Below are positions 45,071 through 52,400 of a stretch of 64,000 bases of DNA, piece after piece. Origin of the DNA: Gammaproteobacteria bacterium. GTDB taxonomy: Bacteria; Pseudomonadota; Gammaproteobacteria; Pseudomonadales; Azotimanducaceae. Positions within the stretch are counted from its first letter, which is position 1. Each line of letters begins with the position of its first letter. Below the pieces are notes generated by a model. It worked only from the letters and a program-made list of their open reading frames with translations, made no database searches and was not told where the DNA came from. The stretch covers positions 1 through 64,000 of the forward strand of contig JAPOYI010000217.1 of assembly GCA_026706665.1 (NCBI GenBank), given 5' to 3'. The position numbers and the translations under genes are program-made.

Positions 45071-45443
45071 CGTCCCAAGGTCGCGCCGGGGACCGCGGCG
45101 GTATGCTCACTCTTCCATGCGGGATCGCGGCCCGTCGGGCCGCCTCGCCAACGTCAGAACGCCGATCGCGGTCCGGGCCAGACTTGCATGCGGGCCGAGG
45201 CACCACTGCTTCAACGGCCTCTCTCCCGGCGCGACCCCATTTTCGCCGCCTCCGCGGTCGCCATGCACGTCTCTTGTTCCCCGCGCGTCCGCGTCCCGCG
45301 CCGCCGGGTTCGTTACTTCCATGGAAGTACGCATCCGGCGACGGGGCAAATGCCAGCACTTCCTTACGCGTCAGCGGTCGGGGAACATCCCCCGGCTGAA
45401 GGCTCCTGGAGAAGTTTGCGATTTTAGGTAACCTGGGTTAACT
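45071..45443. other. Junction region between IS remnant and ATPase gene
   Basis: No gene is seen. The stretch may be leader DNA of the IS110 element at its left part. It contains a 16-base palindrome tacttccatggaagta (about 45315-45330), the inverted third copy of the 89-bp repeat (45320-45407) and the first of two direct repeats flanking the ATPase gene (45411-45456). Confidence 0.55.
45320..45407 (-). repeat. Inverted third copy of the 89-bp structured repeat
   Basis: The reverse complement matches the units at 20238-20415 almost perfectly; the only clear difference is one extra A (gcaaatgcc against gcaatgcc). It keeps both hairpins. Its outer arm merges with a local palindrome (tacttccatggaagta). 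Presence 25 kb from the tandem pair and in opposite orientation shows that the unit has moved or been copied within the genome. Confidence 0.88.
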
Positions 45444-45456
45444 TTGCTTGAAGTGG
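45411..45456 (+). repeat. Left 46-bp imperfect direct repeat flanking the ATPase gene
   Basis: This segment (gaagtttgcgattttaggta, then acctgggttaactttgcttg and aagtgg) matches the one at 46729-46774 at about three quarters of positions, including ctggg.taactt.gcttgaag. It overlaps the likely start of the ATPase gene. It may be a duplicated operator or an insertion boundary. Confidence 0.65.
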
Positions 45457-46640
45457 ACCCCAGGACCAATCCTTACGCGCCCGGTGCGGGTGCGCCGCCA
45501 CCCGAACTCGCTGGGCGCGACGCCCTGATCGAGGGCACTGCCATCGCACTCGACCGGATCAGGAATGGTCTCGCCGCCAAGAGCATGCTAATGGTCGGGT
45601 TGCGGGGCGTGGGCAAGACGGTGCTACTGAACCGCATCAGTGAAGACGCGCGTTGCCGGGGGATCACCACCATTCTGCTGGAGGCCCCGGAGGGCCAGTC
45701 CCTGCCCGGACTTCTTGCTTCGCCCCTGCACGCCGCGCTGATACGACTAAGCCGCCGCGCGGCCTCGAGTGACGCCGTGCGTCGGGCGTTTAAGGCACTG
45801 GCGGGATTGGTCAGTGGCATCAAGTTGGGCGATCAGGATTTCAACATAAGCCTGGACTTGGCCCCGGAACCGGGTCTGACCGACAGCGGCAACCTTGATG
45901 CTGACCTTACCGAGTTGTTCGATTCCGTTGGGGAGGCGGCGCGCGAGCAGGGCACGGCAATTGCGCTATTCATCGACGAGTTGCAGTACGTCAAGGAGGT
46001 GGAGTTGGCGGCTCTCATCGCCGCCTTGCACCGTTCTGTCCAGCGTCAGTTGCCCGTGACGTTGGTCGGCGCAGGGCTACCGCAGCTTGTCGCGCGCACG
46101 GCGTCCGCCAAATCCTACGCGGAGAGGTTGTTCACTTTCCCCGAAATCGGGCCGCTGTCTTTGGATTCGGCCCGGCTCGCAATCGAAGCTCCGGCGAACC
46201 GGCTAGGAGTAGCCTTCGATGCGGACGCCATGGCCATGGTGCTGCGCGAAACGGCCTGCTACCCGTACTTCCTCCAGGAATGGGGGAAACACTGCTGGGA
46301 CTTTGCGAGTGCCTCACCGGTGAAAAGAGCCGATGTCGAAACCGCGAGTCGGCAGGCCACTGCGGAACTTGACGCGAGTTTCTTTCGCGCCCGCTTCGAC
46401 CGTCTGGCGCCGTCCGAAAAACACTACCTTCGGGCCATGGCAGAGCGGGGTGCGGGTCCGCATCGCTCCGGTGAAGTCGCTCGAACATTGGGCCGCTCCG
46501 TGCGAGCAGTAGCGCCGACGCGGGGGAAACTCATTGCCAAAGGCATGATCTATAGCCCTGCTCATGGCGACACTGCGTTCACGGTCCCGCTGTTCGACGC
46601 CTACCTGCGGCGAGTCGTCCCGTTCGACATTAGTGAATGA
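45444..46640 (+). CDS. Solitary AAA-type ATPase
   Basis: The 398-residue protein is a P-loop ATPase of the AAA_16/archaeal-ATPase-like type. Near residues 20-35 it has ELAGRDALIEGTAIALDR, Walker A MLMVGLRGVGKTVLLNR near 48-64, Walker B AIALFIDELQYVKEVELAAL near 172-191, sensor 1 LPVTLVGAGLPQLVART near 203-219, then a winged-helix-like C terminus (HRSGEVARTLGRSVRAVAPT). TTG 45444 or GTG 45453 may be the start. It is bracketed by direct repeats and is adjacent to an IS remnant, which suggests recent acquisition. Function unknown; no partner gene is visible. Confidence 0.78.
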   Translation: MLEVDPRTNPYAPGAGAPPPELAGRDALIEGTAIALDRIRNGLAAKSMLMVGLRGVGKTVLLNRISEDARCRGITTILLEAPEGQSLPGLLASPLHAALIRLSRRAASSDAVRRAFKALAGLVSGIKLGDQDFNISLDLAPEPGLTDSGNLDADLTELFDSVGEAAREQGTAIALFIDELQYVKEVELAALIAALHRSVQRQLPVTLVGAGLPQLVARTASAKSYAERLFTFPEIGPLSLDSARLAIEAPANRLGVAFDADAMAMVLRETACYPYFLQEWGKHCWDFASASPVKRADVETASRQATAELDASFFRARFDRLAPSEKHYLRAMAERGAGPHRSGEVARTLGRSVRAVAPTRGKLIAKGMIYSPAHGDTAFTVPLFDAYLRRVVPFDISE

Positions 46641-46728
46641 TGCGGTGCAAGTGCTCGGCAACCGACGTCCTTGGCGCCGGCGGCAGACCCGCACCGCTCG
46701 TTGGGCATGATGGTATCGCTGCCTGAAT

Positions 46729-46774
46729 AAAGTTATCGCTTTTCGCTAAACTGGGATAACTTCGCTTGAAGCGG
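46729..46774 (+). repeat. Right 46-bp imperfect direct repeat flanking the ATPase gene
   Basis: Second copy of the 45411-45456 segment, beginning aaagttatcgcttttcgcta and ending ggataacttcgcttgaagcgg. It also contains an inverted repeat, aagttatc...gataactt, with a 17-base spacer, which would suit a dimeric regulator. It lies 88 bases after the ATPase stop and 6 bases before the end of the convergent sulfotransferase gene. Confidence 0.65.
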
Positions 46775-46780
46775 CGGTAG

Positions 46781-48877
46781 CTACCCACCCAGGCTGGCAG
46801 GCCGTTCCTCCTTCGGCAGTTCCATGAGGAGCGGCTCCAATACTTCGATCAACGGGTCGAGGTGGGTTTCGTAGTGCCGCCAGGTATTGACCGACGTCGA
46901 GTAGATGGGTTGGCGCACCTGCTCCGAACTTGCGGACTTGACCGCCCGTTCGGTCTCGTGAAACCGCAGGCAACCGTCTTCCCAGGGCAGTTCGCAGTAC
47001 GCGAGGATTCGCCGGACCTGGCCCTCGAGGTCCGCCACGACTTCCTCGTACTGCACGTCCAGCACCCTGCCGGGCAGGACGTCCTGCCAGTGGTCCATCA
47101 GTCTCTGGTACTGGAGGTAGTACTCGCCGAGTTCCACCAGGTCGTAGGAGAACGGCTGCCCCTGCGCGAATAGCTGCTTGTAGCTGCCGAGGCAGCTATC
47201 GAGAGGGTGGCGACGGGCGTCGATGATCTTCGCGTTGGGCAGGATCAGGTGTATCAGGCCCGCGTGCACGTAGTTGTTGGGGTTCTTGTCGGTAAAGAAC
47301 GGGCGGTCGCCCCGGTATCGGCGCGTGCGCTGGATGTATTCCCCTCCAAGCCGCCTGCACCCTCCGTCGTCGATGTTCTCGAGGTTCTTCGGATAGCGGG
47401 GATTGAAAGAACCCGTGATCCGGTCGGACCTGACCGTCGCGCCGAGATCGCGCAACTCGTGGGTCCCGTCCACCATCGAGTGGCTCGACAGGATCTGTTC
47501 GATGAGTGTTGAGCCGGACCGCGGCAGTCCGACGATGAATATCGGCGCGGGATCGGGGTCGCCGCGGTCCGCGTTGTCGTCGAAGAACTGGCTTGTAAAG
47601 ACCTCGACGGAGTTGTCGACCATCTCCTCGTTCTCGACCCGATCGTAGAACTCGCTTTCGCGCCGCAGCCGGTTGCCGCGATCGATGTGTTCGAACGCCC
47701 GGTCGTATTCGCGGCGGCCCTCGAACTCGAGGCCGAGCGCGTTGTTCAACTGCACTTGCCCGTCGGGCGGTATGCGCTCGTCGCCGACCAGCGCCAGCAT
47801 GTCGTCGACTTCCGAGTCCTCGAACCGGAACGTCTTCAGGTTGGCCAGGTTCCAGTACGCCTCGGCGTGCAGGGGATTGGCCTCGATGCTGCTACGGAAC
47901 GCGGCGATCGCCCCCGCCTGGTCGCCGATGGTGCGGCAGACGTTGCCCTTGCCGCAGAGCGCGCCGACGTGCTTCGGGTTGATGGCGAGGGCTTCGTCGA
48001 AGGCGCCGAGCGCGTCATCGTGGTGTCCGGCGGACGCGCGGGCGGATGCCAGCAGCAGGTAGCCGTTTGGCACGCGGGGGTCCAGCCTGATGAGGCGCTT
48101 CGCGCTTTCCGCAGCCTCGTCGTGTTTCTGTTGTTCGTACTGCACGGATACCAGGTCTGTCCACGCCTGGTTGAAATCGGGCGCCACCTCGATGGCGCGT
48201 TTCAGCAGGACTTCCGCATCCTGGTAGCGCTGCTGGCGCGTGCCGAGCCGCGCCCATAGACGCATGGCGGAGACGTTGTCGGGATGGCGGCGCAGGATGT
48301 CGCGGTAGATCCTCTCGGCCTCGACGAGCTTCTCTTCCTTCTCGAGATTCACCGCCCGGACGATCTCCTGGTTGTCCTGGTCGCGCCGCAGGAACTCTCC
48401 CCGAAGCGCCTTGGCCCTGTCCACGTGGCCCATGCGCATGAGAAGGCGGCCGAGCTTCATGCGCGTCGGTTGCCGGCCTGGGTTGAGTTTGAGTGCCTTC
48501 TCAAAGGACTCCGCAGCGGCGGGCAGTTCGCGCTTGGCGAGCAGCAGATCGCCTCGCACTTCGTGTGCGCGTTCGAATTCCGGGAAGAGGGAAAGCGCTT
48601 TCTCGACATCCTGTTCCGCCTCGTCGAGGCGGCCGAGCCTCGTCAGGGCACGGGCCGACAGGCAGAGAAAATTGGCGTCGTCCGGAACCTGGCTCAGCAC
48701 GGCGGCGCAGATGTCCCGGGCGGACTCGGCTTCGCCGAGCTGCAGGAATTGCTGCGCGCGCTGAAACAGTTGCTGTTGTGGCGGTTGACCTGGAATCTGT
48801 CTTCTCCCGGCGTTATTGGACCGCGGCGCGGACCCCCGAAGCCTCAACTGCGGCTGGTATGGATTCGAGACTGCCAA
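46781..48877 (-). CDS. TPR-repeat sulfotransferase
   Basis: The 698-residue protein has about ten TPR units over residues 35-400 (for example ADFNQAWTDLVSVQYEQQKH-like helices and AINPKHVGALCGKGNV) and a C-terminal sulfotransferase domain. The PAPS 5'-phosphosulfate loop is PIFIVGLPRSGSTLIEQILS near 440-459 and the 3'-phosphate region is AKIIDARRHPLDSCLGSYKQ near 540-559. Such proteins sulfate proteins or small molecules in the cytoplasm. The TTG start at 48877 lies inside the preceding gene by 65 nt; TTG 48847 is an alternative. It is last of a three-gene operon with the MTHFR-like and halogenase genes. Confidence 0.85.
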   Translation of the reverse strand: MAVSNPYQPQLRLRGSAPRSNNAGRRQIPGQPPQQQLFQRAQQFLQLGEAESARDICAAVLSQVPDDANFLCLSARALTRLGRLDEAEQDVEKALSLFPEFERAHEVRGDLLLAKRELPAAAESFEKALKLNPGRQPTRMKLGRLLMRMGHVDRAKALRGEFLRRDQDNQEIVRAVNLEKEEKLVEAERIYRDILRRHPDNVSAMRLWARLGTRQQRYQDAEVLLKRAIEVAPDFNQAWTDLVSVQYEQQKHDEAAESAKRLIRLDPRVPNGYLLLASARASAGHHDDALGAFDEALAINPKHVGALCGKGNVCRTIGDQAGAIAAFRSSIEANPLHAEAYWNLANLKTFRFEDSEVDDMLALVGDERIPPDGQVQLNNALGLEFEGRREYDRAFEHIDRGNRLRRESEFYDRVENEEMVDNSVEVFTSQFFDDNADRGDPDPAPIFIVGLPRSGSTLIEQILSSHSMVDGTHELRDLGATVRSDRITGSFNPRYPKNLENIDDGGCRRLGGEYIQRTRRYRGDRPFFTDKNPNNYVHAGLIHLILPNAKIIDARRHPLDSCLGSYKQLFAQGQPFSYDLVELGEYYLQYQRLMDHWQDVLPGRVLDVQYEEVVADLEGQVRRILAYCELPWEDGCLRFHETERAVKSASSEQVRQPIYSTSVNTWRHYETHLDPLIEVLEPLLMELPKEERPASLGG

Positions 48878-49697
48878 GAGACAGCAGGCTCACGCCCGAT
48901 ACTCCCGGAATCGTCGCCAGTTCGCCGAGCATTTCCGAGCAGATCTCGACGCCTTCGCGTTCCGGGTCTGCCGCGCGTTCCATCCTTTCGATGATCGACG
49001 GCGGTACCAGCGCGCCCCGCACGTTGTCCCTGACCCAATGCGCGGCGTCAGGCGACGGTAGCGGCGACAACGCCATCACGAAGCTCAGGCGGTGCGTCAA
49101 CTGGGCCGCGACCATGCGCCGCATGTAGTTGCGAACGACGTCCATGTCGAAACAGAGTTGCGTCTGTATGAAGTTGGCGCCGGCATCGGACTTTCGGGTT
49201 AGATTCACGGGGGTGAACGTCGCGTCCGGATCGAAGATCGTCGCGGTCGCACCTACCAGGAAATCGTCCACGAGCGGAACGTCCCTCGCATCCTTCAACT
49301 GCCGCGCGAATGTCATCAGTTCCTGCGGGCGGGTGTCGAAAACGCCCCGGACCCTCGGTTTCAGGTGGTCCGGCGCGCGGTCGCCGCGCATCACCAACAC
49401 GCTGGTGACACCGAGAGCGGCGGCGCCGACCAGGTCGCTCTGCAGGGCGATACGATTTCGGTCGCGGCACGTCATGTGCAGGATCGGATCGATGCCTTCG
49501 GCCAGTAGCAGCGCCGAGGCCGCAAGGCCCGACATGTGCACCTCGGCGCCGGGATTGTCGGTGATCTGCACGGCGTCGACGGCGGGCCGCAATATGTTTC
49601 CCTGCTTAACGAGGGCATCGACATCCGGGACGCGCGACATGTTCACATGGGCCGTGACGACGAAGTCCCGGGTCTTGAGCGCATCCCTGAACGACAT
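48813..49697 (-). CDS. Methylenetetrahydrofolate reductase family protein
   Basis: About 294 residues from ATG 49697, one base after the halogenase stop. It has the MTHFR-type flavin barrel: DAVQITDNPGAEVHMSGLAA near residues 40-59, PILHMTCRDRNRIALQSDLV near 69-88, GVTSVLVMRGD near 94-104, GANFIQTQLCFDMDVVRNYM near 178-197 and SFVMALSPLPS near 212-222. It would bind FAD and reduce methylene-tetrahydrofolate with NAD(P)H, or act as a flavin reductase. Tight linkage with a flavin halogenase is unusual and raises the second possibility. The start is chosen for coupling to the upstream stop. Confidence 0.83.
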   Translation of the reverse strand: MSFRDALKTRDFVVTAHVNMSRVPDVDALVKQGNILRPAVDAVQITDNPGAEVHMSGLAASALLLAEGIDPILHMTCRDRNRIALQSDLVGAAALGVTSVLVMRGDRAPDHLKPRVRGVFDTRPQELMTFARQLKDARDVPLVDDFLVGATATIFDPDATFTPVNLTRKSDAGANFIQTQLCFDMDVVRNYMRRMVAAQLTHRLSFVMALSPLPSPDAAHWVRDNVRGALVPPSIIERMERAADPEREGVEICSEMLGELATIPGVSGVSLLSLGSLESIPAAVEASGVRAAVQ

Positions 49698-49698
49698 G

Positions 49699-51360
49699 TC
49701 AGAAGTCTTCCATTCCCACCACGCGCTTGAGCCAGACGTCGTGCAGCGGGAGTTTCTGTGGACCGGTGTTGATGGCCTCGATGACCTTTTGCAACACGGC
49801 CGGGCGGGGACGCTGATCGCCAAACCAGGTGCGGCACTCGTCGCGCAGGAAGTCCATGCCGTAGAGCACGGTCTCGTAACTGTAATGGTTCCACAGCCTA
49901 CCCGTGTCGATCGGGTACCTGCTGTCCGCTCCCGACTCCACGGTGTTGCCCGGCTGCCCGGGAAAGAACTGGTCCTCGAAATCCGAGATCGACGGCGGCT
50001 TGATGCGCCAGTACTCGAACTTCGCCTTGAGCCGGTCGTTGATCCGCTCCGGGCGCGCGACCTCGCGCCAGAACTCCGTGTCCCGGCGACGCGTGGTGCA
50101 GTAGTGCATGTTGATGAAGTCGAGGATCTCGTAGAAGCGGTTCGCCATGATCCGGTTGAACCGGAAGGCGAGGGGCGCGAGGTCGTCCCCGTAGGGGAAG
50201 TGTTCCGCCAGGACCGAGCTTCCGATCTGGCTGAGATAGAGCCCGGTCGATTCCAGCGGCTCGATGAACCCGCCGGAGAGTCCTATGGCTACGCAGTTCC
50301 CCGCCCATTGCTGCTGGCGCCGTCCCACCTGGAACCTGACGAGGCGCGAAGGCAGAGACTCCGCGTGATCGCCCTCGAACGCGCGCAGTTCCCGTTCGGC
50401 GTCCTCCTCGCTGATGAATGCGCTCGAATGCACGTAGCCGAGCGAACGCCGCGTCTGCAGCGGAATGTCCCAGACCCAGCCGGACGAGAGCGCGGTCGCG
50501 GTCGTGTAGGGGCGCACGTAGCCGGGATAGTGGTGATCGTAGGGCACGTTCATCGTGATCGCCCGGTCGCAGGGCAGCCACTGCGAGCAGTCCGAGAACC
50601 CGACGCCGAGCTTCTCCCCGATGAGGCGCGCGGCGAAACCGGTGCAGTCGATGAAGAGGTCCGCTTCGAGCCGATTGCCCGACTGCGTCCTGACCGCGGC
50701 GATGTTGCCGTTTTCGCGCAGGTCGACGCCGACGACAAGATCGAGGTGGTGTTCGACGCCCCGGGCCGTCGCGTGGGCGGTCAACTGGTGCGCGAACTTC
50801 TGCGCATCCATGTGAAAAGCGTAGTCCAGAGACATCCCGGCATCCCGGTTCCCGAGCGTCTTCGGTGCAAGCCCCATCTCGCAGAGCACCGGTTGCGCGG
50901 AGACCGTGTTGATGAACGGCACGGATCGGTCGCTCATCAGCCACCTGCGGCCCGCGTCGTCGGTTCCCGAGCTGTATCGGCTGAACGGATGATGGAAGAA
51001 CCCGTGGCGCGCACGGCCGGTTGGGGCGACCAGGCCCTGGACGGTTCGCCGCGACTGGGCCGGATCAGGTCCGGTACCGTTGCCGGGGCCGTTCAGCCAG
51101 TCCACGAACCGTATGGACTGCTTGAACGTGCCGTCCACCGCCTTGAGAAAGTCGGTCTCGTCGATGCCGATCGCCGCGAGGGTGCTGCGGATGTTGGGAA
51201 TCGTGGCCTCGCCGACGCCGATGCGGGGAATGTCCGGCGACTCGACCAGGGTGATGTCCGCGAATTTCCTGCCGTCAGTGTTGAGCGTGGCGTTCAGGTA
51301 GGCCGCGGCCGTCCAGCCCGATGACCCGCCTCCAACGACTAGAACCCGTTTTGTCTGCAT
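49699..51360 (-). CDS. Flavin-dependent (tryptophan-type) halogenase
   Basis: The 553-residue protein is a flavin-dependent halogenase. It has the FAD motif VLVVGGGSSGWTAAAYLNAT near residues 7-26, the catalytic Lys 80 in DGTFKQSIRF, the halogenase-specific GWVWDIP at 294-300, and the key Glu 370 in GGFIEPLESTGLYLSQIG. These match the residues that channel HOCl in tryptophan halogenases. It needs FADH2 from a reductase; the MTHFR-like gene follows one base after its stop. No NRPS or PKS genes are near, so the substrate may be free tryptophan, another aromatic, or a peptide. Confidence 0.93.
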   Translation of the reverse strand: MQTKRVLVVGGGSSGWTAAAYLNATLNTDGRKFADITLVESPDIPRIGVGEATIPNIRSTLAAIGIDETDFLKAVDGTFKQSIRFVDWLNGPGNGTGPDPAQSRRTVQGLVAPTGRARHGFFHHPFSRYSSGTDDAGRRWLMSDRSVPFINTVSAQPVLCEMGLAPKTLGNRDAGMSLDYAFHMDAQKFAHQLTAHATARGVEHHLDLVVGVDLRENGNIAAVRTQSGNRLEADLFIDCTGFAARLIGEKLGVGFSDCSQWLPCDRAITMNVPYDHHYPGYVRPYTTATALSSGWVWDIPLQTRRSLGYVHSSAFISEEDAERELRAFEGDHAESLPSRLVRFQVGRRQQQWAGNCVAIGLSGGFIEPLESTGLYLSQIGSSVLAEHFPYGDDLAPLAFRFNRIMANRFYEILDFINMHYCTTRRRDTEFWREVARPERINDRLKAKFEYWRIKPPSISDFEDQFFPGQPGNTVESGADSRYPIDTGRLWNHYSYETVLYGMDFLRDECRTWFGDQRPRPAVLQKVIEAINTGPQKLPLHDVWLKRVVGMEDF

Positions 51361-51433
51361 GTCAGGAGCAGTCTGGAGTCTCGTCGGTAGATTATCGCCG
51401 ACTTGGTGAGGGGACGCCCGGAGCGGTCAGGAC

Positions 51434-51937
51434 TCAAAGGCCGACGCTGCGAAACAATCTGGCAGCGACTTCGTCGGAGACTCTTTGCAGTTGCGCCGCG
51501 ACAGTGGAATTGTCGGGGTGCAGGTCCTTGTGGAGTTGATCACGCCACTCCCGGAGAAGTTCGAGGACGCGATGAAGACGAACAAGGGGCTTGAGAAGGC
51601 GAGGATCATTGGGATCGTCGGCAGATGAACGTTCGACGAGTTCATTGCGGTCAAGCTCTCCCTTTGCAACGGCGAGGTCTTCGAACGGAACTGGATCGCA
51701 CTCACCGAAGCGAACGAGAACCGTGTCGCTGCCGGCATGGCGCGAGATGTCCACTCGTATGCGGCCCGACGTCGCTACGACGGCCGCGGAAATGAACGCA
51801 TGATTTTCGGGAACGTCGTCGTTGTAAGCGACAAGGACGACATCCCAGCCTTCAGCCAGGATTTCGGCGACATGACAGCGGAAGGCCTGGATGGCATCTG
51901 GCGGGCACCAGGCGTCCGAAGAGCGTTCGACCAGCAT
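51434..51937 (-). CDS. Hypothetical protein, possible immunity protein
   Basis: About 167 residues from ATG 51937, which has gaggagg eight bases upstream. I do not recognise a family. Its N-terminal half has alternating strands (VVLVAYNDDVPENHAFISAA, VVATSGRIRVDISRHAG) and the C-terminal half is helical and acidic (LVRLHRVLELLREWRDQLHK). It follows the toxin-like gene on the same strand by 14 nt, the usual place of an immunity gene. The role is inferred from position. Confidence 0.55.
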   Translation of the reverse strand: MLVERSSDAWCPPDAIQAFRCHVAEILAEGWDVVLVAYNDDVPENHAFISAAVVATSGRIRVDISRHAGSDTVLVRFGECDPVPFEDLAVAKGELDRNELVERSSADDPNDPRLLKPLVRLHRVLELLREWRDQLHKDLHPDNSTVAAQLQRVSDEVAARLFRSVGL

Positions 51938-51951
51938 CGGCGGGCCCTCCT

Positions 51952-52386
51952 CTAGTTCGTCCAGGCGGGAGCGACCGGAATGCGAACGCGGCGGATGCAA
52001 AGATGAACCAGTTCACGGAACAGCCATGTTCCGGGCCTCGCGAGGCGTGGATTCACCGATAGGACGAAACTGTCGCCGGCATCGATCATGGCATCCAGGA
52101 AGTGGCGGTTGGCGACCCACGCCGTGCTGGGTCCCATCGCTGCCCATGCGGTGGGCCCGACATCGAAACGTCTCGCCCCGAGCTTGTCAGAGAGCGTGAT
52201 GTATCCCGGGAACTGGCCCAGGACGGTGGTGCTGCTCAAGAGAGTCCTGTCCTTCGCGAAATATTGGGTCGAGTCTAACTGCTCCCCGAACGGCCCGGAA
52301 CTACCAGAATACCCATTGTGTTGTAGCTTGGAACCGGGCCTTCGTGTGGGATGTCGCCTACTGTTTCCATAAGCCATGCTCCCCAT
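51952..52386 (-). CDS. Orphan polymorphic-toxin-C-terminus-like protein
   Basis: About 144 residues from ATG 52386 (or 141 from ATG 52377). The C-terminal hundred residues contain ARRFDVGPTAWAAMGPSTAW, then VANRHFLDAMIDAGDSFVLS and RPGTWLFRELVHLCIRRVRI, a pattern I associate with the tails of Rhs-type or other polymorphic toxins, where a folded toxin part sits after a long delivery protein. No delivery region precedes it here: the gene upstream is an unrelated FAD enzyme. It is followed by a possible immunity gene. The match is from memory of the pattern, so moderately sure. Confidence 0.5.
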   Translation of the reverse strand: MGSMAYGNSRRHPTRRPGSKLQHNGYSGSSGPFGEQLDSTQYFAKDRTLLSSTTVLGQFPGYITLSDKLGARRFDVGPTAWAAMGPSTAWVANRHFLDAMIDAGDSFVLSVNPRLARPGTWLFRELVHLCIRRVRIPVAPAWTN

Positions 52387-52400
52387 GATCGGACCCTTGG

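Noticed and set aside
49129..51324. A 731-codon plus-strand frame opposite the MTHFR and halogenase genes
   Set aside because: It spans two well-supported genes in antisense and has no recognisable fold.
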